Shown in pieces: positions 1 through 6,968 of a stretch of DNA of 11,218 nucleotides (position 1 is its first letter; every line of letters starts with the position of its first letter). The notes beneath the pieces are model-generated. The model worked only from the letters and a program-made list of their open reading frames with translations. It was not told where the DNA came from and searched no databases. Source of the DNA: Oscillospiraceae bacterium (GTDB lineage Bacteria; Bacillota; Clostridia; Oscillospirales; Oscillospiraceae); NCBI GenBank assembly GCA_031280855.1, contig JAITGH010000032.1, positions 1 through 11,218 of the forward strand, given 5' to 3'. Made by a program: the position numbers and the translations under genes.

Positions 1-1664
1 CTTGAGCCGTAGTCGCCCAGAGTCTCAATGATCGTGCCCATGTCGCGGATCGGCACGTCCTCACGCAGGAGTGTGCTGAGTATCTTCTGAACCTCGCCAT
101 AGCTGAACAGACGCGGGACAACCTCCTCGACCAGCGCGGGCTGAGTCTCCGCGAGATGCTCGATAAGCGTTTGCACCTGTTGACGGTTGAGCAGCTCGTG
201 ACTGTGCTTCTTGACGACTTCAGTGATGTGGGTCGCGATGACGCTTGGCGGATCGATGGTGGAGTATCCGTAAAGCTCGGCTTTCTCGCGGTCTGATTTC
301 CGAATCCATAATGCGGGTAAGCCGAAGGTTGGCTCGACCGTCGGGATCCCGTAGATCTCGTCGACTATGTCGCCGGTAGACAGCGCCAGTAAGTGATCTA
401 CCATGACTTCGCCGGTGGCGACGGCTACGCCCTTTATCTTGATCTCGTATTGGTTCATCCCGAGCTGGATGTTATCGACAAGCCGTACGGACGGCACGAT
501 AATGCCGAGATCCTGAGCCGCCTGCCGTCGAATCATTACGATTCGGTCGGGGAGGTCGCCGCCCTGCGTCGGATCCATCATCGGCACGATGCCGTAGCCG
601 AGCTCCAGCTCGATCGGGAACATGGTAAGCAGGGACGTAACGTTTTTAGGCTTGCGTTTCTCGGCGGCTTCCTCGGAGATTTGCTCGGCTTCGCCAATCG
701 CGGCGATCGGCTTCTTGCTATTGTTGCGTTGAACCATACCGACGGTGATCAGCGTCGCGGCGATCAGGAACGATTGGAGTTTCGGGATACCGGGGATCAG
801 CCCGATTATGAAGATGACTACTCCGCCCATGATCAGCACATAGTACAGCCCGAACAGTTGCTTGACCACGTCGCCGCCAAGTGTGGACTCGGTATTCGAG
901 CGCGTCACGATGATACCGGCGGACGTGGAGATAAGCAGCGCGGGCAGCTGACTTGCAAGCCCGTCGCCCATGGTGGCGCGGCTGTAGACCTCCGCCGCCG
1001 TCGAAAGATCCATTCCGTACATCGTTATGCCGATGAGCAAGCCTGCAACGATGTTGATGATCGTGATGATCAAGCCCGCGATCGTGTCGCCCTTGATGAA
1101 CTTGGACGCGCCGTCCATCGCGCCGTGGAAGTCGACCTCACGCTGGAGGTTGTCGCGCCGTCGCTGTGCCTCACGGTCGTCGATCGCGCCTGTGTTCAGA
1201 TCCGCGTCGATTGACATCTGCTTACCGGGCATCGCGTCCAGCGTGAACCGTGCGGAGACCTCCGCCACGCGTTCCGAGCCTTTCGTTATCACGATGAACT
1301 GTATAATGAGTATGATCAGGAAGATGATGACTCCCACGATCAGATTCCCGCCCGTGATAAAGCCCGCGAACGTCTCAATCACCTTCCCGGCGTGACCGCC
1401 CTCGCTGAGGATCAGATACGTCGAGCGAATGTTCAGCGCAAGCCGATAGATCGTTATCAGCAACAGCAATGTAGGGAATACCGAGAAATCCAGTATGTTT
1501 TTCGTGTTCATGGAGATCAGGAAGATCACCACGGCAAGCGAGATCGAGAGGATCAGCAGCGTGTCCATGACGAACGCCGGGATCGGCAGTATGATAAGCA
1601 CGACGGACATTATCGCCGCCGCCGCGAACGCTGTCGAGGAGATCTTCAGCCCGGGTTCCTTCAT
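1..1664 (-). CDS. flhA: Flagellar export gate protein FlhA (3' end cut by window edge)
   Basis: FlhA forms the nonameric ring of the flagellar type III export gate in the cytoplasmic membrane; it couples ion flow to secretion and docks chaperone-substrate complexes. I translated it by hand from an ATG whose complement is 1662-1664, preceded by AAGGA about ten bases upstream. 554 codons are visible and the frame runs off the left edge, so roughly the last 130 residues of a usual near-690-residue protein are missing. The N-terminal half is hydrophobic with several membrane segments. Residues about 74-86 read RLALNIRSTYLIL, and about 131-155 carry the FHIPEP-family signature around AEVSARFTLDAMPGKQM. 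The region after about residue 330 is the start of the soluble docking domain. It follows flhB after a 73-base gap and is probably the end of the same transcript. Identity is very secure. Confidence 0.96.
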   Translation of the reverse strand, partial: MKEPGLKISSTAFAAAAIMSVVLIILPIPAFVMDTLLILSISLAVVIFLISMNTKNILDFSVFPTLLLLITIYRLALNIRSTYLILSEGGHAGKVIETFAGFITGGNLIVGVIIFLIILIIQFIVITKGSERVAEVSARFTLDAMPGKQMSIDADLNTGAIDDREAQRRRDNLQREVDFHGAMDGASKFIKGDTIAGLIITIINIVAGLLIGITMYGMDLSTAAEVYSRATMGDGLASQLPALLISTSAGIIVTRSNTESTLGGDVVKQLFGLYYVLIMGGVVIFIIGLIPGIPKLQSFLIAATLITVGMVQRNNSKKPIAAIGEAEQISEEAAEKRKPKNVTSLLTMFPIELELGYGIVPMMDPTQGGDLPDRIVMIRRQAAQDLGIIVPSVRLVDNIQLGMNQYEIKIKGVAVATGEVMVDHLLALSTGDIVDEIYGIPTVEPTFGLPALWIRKSDREKAELYGYSTIDPPSVIATHITEVVKKHSHELLNRQQVQTLIEHLAETQPALVEEVVPRLFSYGEVQKILSTLLREDVPIRDMGTIIETLGDYGS

Positions 1665-1737
1665 CGTTACAGTCCTTTTTATGTATTAGCTTGCGGGGAG
1701 GCGTTCCCCTGATTTCAGTGCCCTGAGCCCTGACTGC

Positions 1738-2802
1738 TCATGTTGGCAGGCGATTGCGTTGCTTGAACACGAACAGCAGAACGTCGGCGACCGCTTGGTA
1801 GAGTTGCTCCGGGATCGCGTCGTCGACCTCGCAAAGCTCGAACAGCGACCGCGCAAGCGGACGATTCTCGACAGTCGGCACGTTATGAACGCGGGCGAGT
1901 TCCTTGATACGCAGCGCGATGTAGTCCGCGCCTTTGGCGACGACGACGGGCGCGGCGTCGACTCCGTCCTCATAGCGCAGCGCGATCGCGAAGTGCGTAG
2001 GGTTCGTGATGACGACGTCGGCGGACGGAACGCGCTCCATCATGCGGGAGACGCTCATACGGCGCATCTTCTGCTTCTGGGCTTGCTTGACCTGCGGGTT
2101 ACCGTCGGTCTGCTTACGCTCGTCAAGGATCTCTTGCTTGGACATACGCATGTCTTTCTCGAACTTCCACCATTGATAGAGGTAGTCGAAGCCCGCGATG
2201 ATCAGGTACGCCGCGCTCATCTTGATCGCCGTCTCCAGCGCGGATCTCAGCAATTGCAGGAAGGTAAGCTCGAGCCGGAACTCCATGTAGTTTGCGAACA
2301 TGGGCAACGCCCGCATGTACTCGCTGTACGCGATATAGCCCATAACGGTAAGCTTCAGCAGCGACTTGACAAGCTCGACGACCGTGGTGATCGAGAACAT
2401 GCGCTTGAACCCGTTGATGGGATTGATCTTGTTGAACTTCGGCATGAGCGTCTTGGTAGTGAAGTTGAAACCGAACTGGAGCACGTTGATCGTCACGCCG
2501 ACCACCATGGCTCCGCCGAGAATCGGCAACGCCGCAATAGCGACGGTACCCAGCAGTGACGAATACAGCCCCTTGAGCCCTTGTACGGTGAAGTTGCGCT
2601 CGACCTCCGCACGGAAGACTCCGCCAAGGTACACGCGGTACACGTTCGCAAGCTGATCCGTGAACAGCGGCAGCAACGCGTACAGCAGGACGAACATGAC
2701 GAGAGCGCAGACCGCTGCGGTCATCTCTCGGCTGTGCATCACGTGACCCTCTTCGCGCTCCTTTGTTCGTTTGTGGGGTGTAGCTTTCTCGGTTTTTTCC
2801 AT
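1738..2802 (-). CDS. flhB: Flagellar export switch protein FlhB
   Basis: FlhB is the membrane component of the export gate that changes substrate specificity from rod/hook to filament proteins by self-cleavage. The 354 residues match the usual length. The N-terminus has the charged family motif EKTEKATPHKR, followed by four hydrophobic segments (roughly residues 28-50, 83-110, 140-160 and 188-210). A charged linker with many Lys, Arg and Gln residues follows. The autocleavage motif NPTH lies at residues 267-270, with cleavage expected between Asn and Pro. The C-terminal domain ends in VFKQRNRLPT. The ATG has AGGAAG about seven bases upstream, and the gene starts 26 bases after fliR. Nothing essential appears missing, so the protein should be functional. 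Confidence 0.97.
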   Translation of the reverse strand: MEKTEKATPHKRTKEREEGHVMHSREMTAAVCALVMFVLLYALLPLFTDQLANVYRVYLGGVFRAEVERNFTVQGLKGLYSSLLGTVAIAALPILGGAMVVGVTINVLQFGFNFTTKTLMPKFNKINPINGFKRMFSITTVVELVKSLLKLTVMGYIAYSEYMRALPMFANYMEFRLELTFLQLLRSALETAIKMSAAYLIIAGFDYLYQWWKFEKDMRMSKQEILDERKQTDGNPQVKQAQKQKMRRMSVSRMMERVPSADVVITNPTHFAIALRYEDGVDAAPVVVAKGADYIALRIKELARVHNVPTVENRPLARSLFELCEVDDAIPEQLYQAVADVLLFVFKQRNRLPT

Positions 2803-2828
2803 CGTAGACTTCCTAGCATTAAGGTATG

Positions 2829-3617
2829 TTAGCTATTAGATAGAGTCTCGAACATTCGGGCAAGCCAGTCGAACATGTCCTCGAAGATCGCGGGCGCGGA
2901 GTTCACGTAGACGGGGATAATCGCGGCGAATACGATGAATCCGACCAGCAGTTTCAGCGGCACGCCTACGACCATCATGTGGATCTGCGGTACGGCTCTG
3001 GTTATCGCTCCGAAGCAGAACTCAAGCATTAGCCCGGAGGCGAGCACCGGCATCGCGACCATCACAGCGGTCAGGAACATCTTGGAGAACGCCTCCAAGG
3101 CGACCAAGCCGATCTCCGGCGCGAACACGGGCGTTCCAATCGGCATTTGCCTCAGCGTAGAGTACAGCATGTCGATCAGGCGAAGCTGTCCGTCCATCAG
3201 GAAGAATACGAGCAACAGCGTCATGTTCAGAAGCGACGCGGTAATCGGCGACTGCGAGTTCGTCTGCAAGTCGTAGACGTTCGCCATGCCGAACCCGATC
3301 TGCATATCGATCGCGTTACCCGCGACGGAGGTCAGCGCGAAGAATACGTTGGTGATGAACGCCAGCGCGAAGCCGATCAAAAGCTCCGACATTATGATAA
3401 GCGTGAACTCGAGTAAGCCGCCGTATGAGATTGTTCCGGACGGCGGTGCGACCGAATAGAAGAACGCGCCTACTGCGAGGATCAGGCATAGCTTCACGCG
3501 GTCGGGTACAAGGGCTCGCCCGAAGATCGGCGACGCGTATATCAGCGCTCCGGTGCGCACGATTACCAGTACGAAGTAATCGGCGTGCGTCAGCACGTCG
3601 GCGGCGATGGCACTCAT
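2829..3617 (-). CDS. fliR: Flagellar export gate protein FliR
   Basis: FliR is one of the three proteins (FliP, FliQ, FliR) that make the helical pore of the export gate. The product is 262 residues, the usual length, and almost entirely hydrophobic with about six membrane segments. Conserved stretches include GNAIDMQIGFGMANVYD near the middle and a hydrophobic C-terminal third typical of FliR. The start is ATG at 3617, which overlaps the fliQ stop in the form ATGA, implying translational coupling. The frame stays open upstream to 3842, but that extension overlaps most of fliQ, is rich in Arg, Asp and His, and is unlike any FliR, so I excluded it. Confidence 0.95.
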   Translation of the reverse strand: MSAIAADVLTHADYFVLVIVRTGALIYASPIFGRALVPDRVKLCLILAVGAFFYSVAPPSGTISYGGLLEFTLIIMSELLIGFALAFITNVFFALTSVAGNAIDMQIGFGMANVYDLQTNSQSPITASLLNMTLLLVFFLMDGQLRLIDMLYSTLRQMPIGTPVFAPEIGLVALEAFSKMFLTAVMVAMPVLASGLMLEFCFGAITRAVPQIHMMVVGVPLKLLVGFIVFAAIIPVYVNSAPAIFEDMFDWLARMFETLSNS

Positions 3618-3886
3618 CGGATTACCACGTTGATGGACTCGTACAGAGTCCGGATATAGTCGGTGATTTGGTTGATGATGAACGACCCGAAGACGATAAG
3701 CGACAGCAGGATCGCGATGATCTTGGGAACGAACGCCAGGGTTTGCTCGTTGATTGAGGTCGTCGCCTGAAAGACGGATACGATCAGCCCGACTACGATC
3801 CCGACGATTAGGATCGGCGCGGACGCCGTGATAACCGTCCACACGCCCTCACTGATTATCGTGATTACCTCGCTTGTCTCGATCAT
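3614..3886 (-). CDS. fliQ: Flagellar export gate protein FliQ
   Basis: FliQ is the small two-helix subunit that wraps around the FliP/FliR pore of the export gate. The 90-residue product is the usual size, with hydrophobic segments at about residues 15-37 and 52-72 and the family stretch IVSVFQATTSINEQTL between them. The ATG is preceded by AGGAGAG five bases upstream. That Shine-Dalgarno sequence starts within the fliP stop codon (TAGGAGAG), so the two genes are tightly packed. The fliQ stop overlaps the fliR start. The gene is complete with no anomalies. Confidence 0.96.
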   Translation of the reverse strand: MIETSEVITIISEGVWTVITASAPILIVGIVVGLIVSVFQATTSINEQTLAFVPKIIAILLSLIVFGSFIINQITDYIRTLYESINVVIR

Positions 3887-3895
3887 CGTTCTCTC

Positions 3896-4564
3896 CTAGG
3901 TGACGAAGAAGCTCTGAACGAGCGTCCCGATTGTAAGCGTCCACCCGTCCGCGATTACGAACAGGATAATCTTGAACGGAAGACTGATCATCGCGGGCGG
4001 CAACATCATCATGCCCATCGCCATCAAAGTCGACGCGACGATCATATCAATCACGATGAACGGGATATAGATCATGAATCCGATTTGGAACGCACGCTTG
4101 ATCTCGCTGGTCATGAACGCGGGGATGAGCACGGAGTTCGGGATCGCGTCCAAGTTTTCGTAGGTGTTCCCGCTGAGGCTGACGAAGAAGCTCATATCGC
4201 TTTCGGTAGTTTGGCGCATCATAAAGGAGCGAGTAGGCACCATTGCGCGGTCAAAGAACTCCTCCTGAGCGATTTCGCCTGCGGCGTAGGGTTTGTACGC
4301 GTCCTCATAGATTGTGTTAAGCGTAGGTCCCATGACGAACATCGTAAGGAATAGCGCGAGCCCGATGATAACCTGATTCGGCGGGGCGGACTGCGTGCCC
4401 ATCGCGTTACGCAGGAATCCGAGCACGATAACGATCCGCGTAAAGCCCGTCATCATCAGCACGATCGAGGGCAGCAGCGACAGCACGGTCAGCAGCAGCA
4501 CAATATCGACCGTATTCGTGCCCTCGCCGAATAGAGCGGAAACGATTCCTTCAAGTGAGCCCAT
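3896..4564 (-). CDS. fliP: Flagellar export gate protein FliP
   Basis: FliP is the pentameric core of the export gate pore and is inserted in the cytoplasmic membrane. The product is 222 residues. Conserved features seen are FTRIVIVLGFLRNAMGTQSAPPNQV near residues 41-65, a periplasmic loop from about residue 85, and the C-terminal MGMMMLPPAMISLPFKIILFVIADGW. A long cleavable signal peptide like that of enterobacterial FliP is not obvious; the protein begins directly with a short amphipathic stretch before the first membrane segment. The start ATG abuts the fliO stop (TAGATG) with only a weak ribosome binding site, so its translation probably depends on fliO. Confidence 0.97.
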   Translation of the reverse strand: MGSLEGIVSALFGEGTNTVDIVLLLTVLSLLPSIVLMMTGFTRIVIVLGFLRNAMGTQSAPPNQVIIGLALFLTMFVMGPTLNTIYEDAYKPYAAGEIAQEEFFDRAMVPTRSFMMRQTTESDMSFFVSLSGNTYENLDAIPNSVLIPAFMTSEIKRAFQIGFMIYIPFIVIDMIVASTLMAMGMMMLPPAMISLPFKIILFVIADGWTLTIGTLVQSFFVT

Positions 4565-4897
4565 CTAGTCTCGACCGCCTTTCCGGGACTCCCAGACCCG
4601 CTTGAATGATTCTGCTATGCCGGGATTCTCCGGTAAGGGTTGAGCCAGTGCGGACGCATCGAGCGATTCCAGCACCTCGACGGCTCCGTTGGTTAACGCG
4701 ATGAGGTAGAGCTTGCCGTTGAACTCCGCGACGCATAGCATCTTATCGTTTGACAGCGCGAGCCGCTCCCGGATACGTATGAGCCTCGAGCCGCCGTAGA
4801 AACCTCGGGCGCCGCGGCTCGACAGCCGAATCGACACAAAGAACAACGCAGCGAGGAATACGACGATGACAACTATCGCGGCAGGTGCGCCGGGCAT
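4565..4897 (-). CDS. fliO: Flagellar biosynthesis protein FliO
   Basis: FliO is a small bitopic membrane protein that helps FliP assemble into the export gate. The 110-residue product has one N-terminal membrane segment (about residues 6-24), followed by Arg-rich sequence and a compact soluble domain (RERLALSNDKMLCVAEFNGKLYLIAL, about residues 43-68). This is the usual FliO/FliZ architecture, though the sequence is weakly conserved and part of the call rests on position just before fliP. The start codon shares one base with the fliE stop (TAATG) and the stop directly abuts the fliP start. It would otherwise be called a hypothetical membrane protein. Confidence 0.85.
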   Translation of the reverse strand: MPGAPAAIVVIVVFLAALFFVSIRLSSRGARGFYGGSRLIRIRERLALSNDKMLCVAEFNGKLYLIALTNGAVEVLESLDASALAQPLPENPGIAESFKRVWESRKGGRD

Positions 4898-5217
4898 TAG
4901 ACGCTCATCCTCATGATCTCGTTGTAGGACTCCAGCACCTTGTTTCGAAGCTGAACGGTAAGGCTGAGCGCGATGTTCGCTTTCTCGGAGTTGATAAGCA
5001 AGCCCGCGAAGTCGTCACTTTGCCCGGTGAGAAGCTCGACCTGCCCGATTTTATCGGCCGCGTCAGTCTTCGCCGCATTGTCGATCGCCTCTTGAAAGAT
5101 GTCGCGGAACGACGCGCCCGTCTTCTCGTTACCCTCCGCCGCCAGTGACGACGTTGCCGAGAACAGCGCGTTCGACGGGAACAGATTGCTGATACCTGTG
5201 ATTGCAGATATGTTCAC
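4897..5217 (-). CDS. fliE: Flagellar hook-basal body adaptor FliE
   Basis: FliE joins the MS ring to the proximal rod and is the first substrate exported through the gate. The product has 106 residues, typical of the family. The conserved C-terminus is seen as LTVQLRNKVLESYNEIMRMSV, preceded by a helical segment containing NSEKANIALS. The start is GTG at 5217 with GAGGT about nine bases upstream; there is no better ATG nearby. It lies 46 bases after flgC. In most Gram-positive fla/che operons fliE is followed by fliF and fliG, but here fliO starts within the fliE stop codon. Confidence 0.95.
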   Translation of the reverse strand: MNISAITGISNLFPSNALFSATSSLAAEGNEKTGASFRDIFQEAIDNAAKTDAADKIGQVELLTGQSDDFAGLLINSEKANIALSLTVQLRNKVLESYNEIMRMSV

Positions 5218-5263
5218 TATGTAATACCTCTATAAAACGTAGATTGCAAAGCTTGTGAGATGG

Positions 5264-5713
5264 CTACTTGCCGATCTCCAGAGTCTTCATCGCCATGTCT
5301 TTGAACGTGTTGATTGCGGTAACGTTAGCCTCGTATGCGCGATAGGACGCCATCATGTCGAGCATCTCTTGGACGACGTCGACATTTGGCAGTCGGACGT
5401 AGCCCTGCGCGTCCGCGTCGGGGTGCGAGGGATTGTAGTCGAGCTTGAACTCCGACTGATCTTCCACGGTATCGACGACGCGAACTCCGCCCATGCCGCT
5501 CGTGCCGCGAACTCCGCTCATACGATCGCGGAACAGCGCGGAGAAGGTCGAGCCTTGACGCTCCGCGAAGACGACGGTCTTACGGCGGTACGGTTCGCCA
5601 TTGGCTCCGCGAGTGGTGTTGAGGTTCGCCATGTTCTCCGCGATAACGTCCATGCGGTAACGCTCCGCACTAAGCGCGGACGCGCTGATCCCCATACTGT
5701 CAAGAAATGCCAT
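5264..5713 (-). CDS. flgC: Flagellar basal-body rod protein FlgC
   Basis: FlgC is a proximal rod subunit exported through the type III gate and assembled outside the cytoplasmic membrane. The product is 149 residues. The N-terminal helix MGISASALSAERYRMDVIAENMANLNT and the C-terminal helix QEMLDMMASYRAYEANVTAIN are the paired coiled-coil ends shared by rod and hook proteins. LPNVDVVQEM is the diagnostic FlgC segment. I chose ATG at 5713 because GGAGGG (5721-5726) lies seven bases upstream. A longer in-frame start at 5743 would place that ribosome binding site inside the gene and add ten unconserved residues. It is separated from flgB by 61 bases. Confidence 0.96.
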   Translation of the reverse strand: MAFLDSMGISASALSAERYRMDVIAENMANLNTTRGANGEPYRRKTVVFAERQGSTFSALFRDRMSGVRGTSGMGGVRVVDTVEDQSEFKLDYNPSHPDADAQGYVRLPNVDVVQEMLDMMASYRAYEANVTAINTFKDMAMKTLEIGK

Positions 5714-5720
5714 CCGGGTT

Positions 5721-5726
5721 CCCTCC
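5721..5726 (-). promoter_or_regulatory. Shine-Dalgarno site deciding the flgC start
   Basis: GGAGGG on the minus strand, seven bases before ATG 5713. It supports the short FlgC form over the in-frame upstream ATG at 5743. Confidence 0.8.
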
Positions 5727-5774
5727 GATTTCGGTAGTGTCATAAATCTATGTATCCGTCGGTCGCGGCGCGGG

Positions 5775-6179
5775 TTATCCGCTGATCGCGGTCTTAAGGC
5801 GGCTAAGCTCGCCGTTCAGTTCAGAGACGATGGTATTGTAGAGAATGCTGTTCTGAGCGAGCTTGACGTTCTCGCTTTCTATGTCGACGTTATTCTCGTC
5901 AAGCCTCATAGAGAGGTCGCGGCGAGTCGTGACAAGCGGCGAACCGCTACCGGAGTACTCCCCGAACTTGATGTGACGGTCACGCGTACGTTTTGGAGTT
6001 TGTGCGGCTCCGGCGGATTCCAGCGCGGCGCGGTACACGGACTCGAAGTTAACGTCGCCGGCTTTGAAGCCGGGAGTCTCGACGTTAGCGATGTTGTTGC
6101 GAATGACTGCGTTGCGCAGCCAGCTTGCCTCCAGACCCGAGTGCAATAGATCGACCGATCCGAACAGGTTATCCCACAT
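5775..6179 (-). CDS. flgB: Flagellar basal-body rod protein FlgB
   Basis: FlgB is the most cell-proximal rod subunit and the first gene of this flagellar transcript. The product from ATG 6179 is 134 residues. The rod-protein signature is clear as RNNIANVETPGFKAGDVNFE (about residues 27-46), and the C-terminal helix NSILYNTIVSELNGELSRLK matches the family. An upstream in-frame ATG at 6197 would add six residues but has no ribosome binding site. The 6179 start has AAAGGGAAC just upstream and begins with MWDNLF, similar to other FlgB N-termini. A promoter with TTGCAA and TATACT boxes lies about 50-80 bases upstream. Confidence 0.95.
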   Translation of the reverse strand: MWDNLFGSVDLLHSGLEASWLRNAVIRNNIANVETPGFKAGDVNFESVYRAALESAGAAQTPKRTRDRHIKFGEYSGSGSPLVTTRRDLSMRLDENNVDIESENVKLAQNSILYNTIVSELNGELSRLKTAISG

Positions 6180-6197
6180 GCCCGTTCCCTTTCCCAT

Positions 6198-6225
6198 GTA
6201 AAACTATGCCAACGGCACCATTTAC
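6198..6225 (-). promoter_or_regulatory. Hairpin in the flgB 5' leader
   Basis: On the minus strand GTAAA (6221-6225) can pair with TTTAC (6198-6202), and TGCC (6214-6217) with GGCA (6207-6210) around a three-base loop, with small internal loops between. Given the promoter position, transcription would start at or next to the first stem base. The hairpin would therefore sit at the extreme 5' end of the flagellar mRNA, upstream of the ribosome binding site. A role in mRNA stability is an inference. Confidence 0.4.
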
Positions 6226-6228
6226 ATA

Positions 6229-6257
6229 AGTATAACACATCTTTCTCCATATTGCAA
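6229..6257 (-). promoter_or_regulatory. SigA-type promoter of the flagellar operon
   Basis: On the minus strand there is a -35 box TTGCAA (6252-6257), a 17-base spacer, and a -10 box TATACT (6229-6234) with an upstream TG (extended -10). It is the only good promoter in the 210-base gap between khpA and flgB. This suggests that the vegetative sigma factor, not the flagellar sigma D, drives the rod and export genes. That matches the early-gene status of these genes in other Gram-positive bacteria. Confidence 0.75.
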
Positions 6258-6317
6258 GGGTTTTCGACAACATAATCGAAAAAAATACTGCTTATGTTAC
6301 CGACCGGGAGTTGGGAA

Positions 6318-6374
6318 TCAAGAACGAAAGACGAGGGACTTCCGCAGAAGCGTTCCCTCGTCTTTCGTCCTTGA
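6318..6374 (-). terminator. Strong hairpin terminator after khpA
   Basis: A 21-base inverted repeat (6318-6338 with 6354-6374) starts 13 bases after the khpA stop. Read as minus-strand RNA every position pairs, one as G-U; read as plus-strand RNA that position is an A-C mismatch. The central part can also fold as CTTC-TGCG-GAAG, giving a UNCG-type tetraloop on the minus strand only. The 3' arm is T-rich (TCTTTCGTTCTTGATT) but there is no uninterrupted T tract right after the stem. It most likely ends the ylxM-khpA transcript before the flgB promoter. Confidence 0.75.
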
Positions 6375-6386
6375 CTGTTCAAGGTG

Positions 6387-6641
6387 TTACTCGTCCTCGT
6401 CTAGGATGTCGACGCTGACGCGCTTGCCCTCACGCGATGCGATGGCGCGCATGAGGATTCGGATATCTTTCGCCGTACGCCCTTGCTTTCCGATTACGCG
6501 CCCCATGTCGGATGGCGCGACTCGAAGCCGGAACAGCGTCTCCGGCATTCCGTTGGAGCTTTCGCGCTCCAACTCCTCGATCGAGATCGCGGAGGTATCC
6601 TCCGCGAGGTTCTCCGTCAGGTAGTGCAGTAGATCGTTCAC
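6387..6641 (-). CDS. khpA: KH-domain RNA-binding protein KhpA
   Basis: KhpA (YlqC) is a small single-KH-domain RNA-binding protein that, where studied, pairs with KhpB and influences cell division and RNA metabolism. The 84-residue product has the KH core with the GXXG loop as GKQG (residues 51-54) inside [21 protein letters not shown], and an acidic tail ILDEDE. The start is GTG at 6641, overlapping the rpsP stop (GTGA), with GGGGGTGAT upstream; translation is probably coupled to rpsP. Its place right after rpsP is the usual one. The family's common next neighbours ylqD, rimM, trmD and rplS are not present here; a terminator follows. Confidence 0.95.
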   Translation of the reverse strand: MNDLLHYLTENLAEDTSAISIEELERESSNGMPETLFRLRVAPSDMGRVIGKQGRTAKDIRILMRAIASREGKRVSVDILDEDE

Positions 6642-6880
6642 GCGATCACCCCCTGCTTCTTAAGCAGAGTTCTAACGATGTCCGTGGGCTGAGCACCGTT
6701 TGACAGCCAGTAGCGCACGCGCTCTTCGTCGACTTTCGTCTCCGACGGTTGGGTGCGAGGGTTGTACGTGCCGATCTCTTCGATGAAGCGACCGTCACGC
6801 GGGGAGCGCGAGTCCGCGACGACCACTCTATAGAACGGAGCCTTCTTCGCCCCCATGCGTCTTAGTCTGATCTTTACCAT
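6638..6880 (-). CDS. rpsP: 30S ribosomal protein S16
   Basis: S16 is a small-subunit ribosomal protein needed for 30S assembly. The product is 80 residues, the normal length, and begins [20 protein letters not shown] with further conserved [20 protein letters not shown]. The start is ATG at 6880 with AAGGAGG and an eight-base spacer. A GTG three codons upstream lies inside the Shine-Dalgarno region and is rejected. The stop overlaps the khpA start. It is separated from ffh by 247 bases of unusual repeat-rich sequence, so rpsP may have its own promoter or leader control. Confidence 0.98.
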   Translation of the reverse strand: MVKIRLRRMGAKKAPFYRVVVADSRSPRDGRFIEEIGTYNPRTQPSETKVDEERVRYWLSNGAQPTDIVRTLLKKQGVIA

Positions 6881-6887
6881 TTCTTTC

Positions 6888-6895
6888 ACCTCCTT
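6888..6895 (-). promoter_or_regulatory. Near-perfect Shine-Dalgarno site of rpsP
   Basis: AAGGAGGT on the minus strand, with eight bases between GGAGG and ATG 6880. It fixes the rpsP start and excludes the GTG at 6889, which overlaps this site. Confidence 0.9.
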
Positions 6896-6910
6896 ATTAG
6901 GATTCCATTG

Positions 6911-6951
6911 TAGTAACTAGTAAATAGGAATTAGCAATTAGCAAATAGTGG
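6911..6951. repeat. Heptameric tandem repeat, TAGNAAN type
   Basis: On the plus strand five seven-base units follow each other: TAGTAAC, TAGTAAA, TAGGAAT, TAGCAAT, TAGCAAA, then a partial TAGTGG. Each unit begins TAG and is followed by A-rich sequence, which makes this stretch much more AT-rich than its surroundings. It lies about 20 bases upstream of the rpsP ribosome binding site. Heptameric short tandem repeats of this style occur between genes in some bacteria; their function is generally unknown. Confidence 0.75.
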
Positions 6952-6968
6952 TACGATTCCGCCGAACC

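Noticed and set aside
393..1214. Long plus-strand open frame of 273 codons, and similar ones up to about 1712
   Set aside because: They are antisense to flhA, whose minus-strand translation carries clear family motifs. The plus-strand products are Arg/Asp/His-rich and resemble no family.
1680..1737. Three CAGGG repeats in the flhB-flhA gap as a possible hairpin or regulatory site
   Set aside because: Copies are short and irregularly spaced, and no stem longer than about four pairs forms.
1759..2559. Plus-strand open frame of 266 codons
   Set aside because: Antisense shadow of flhB, low-complexity composition and no plausible ribosome binding site.
3618..3842. 75-codon upstream extension of fliR
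   Set aside because: It overlaps fliQ, lacks FliR-like sequence, and the ATGA overlap at 3614-3617 gives the proper start.
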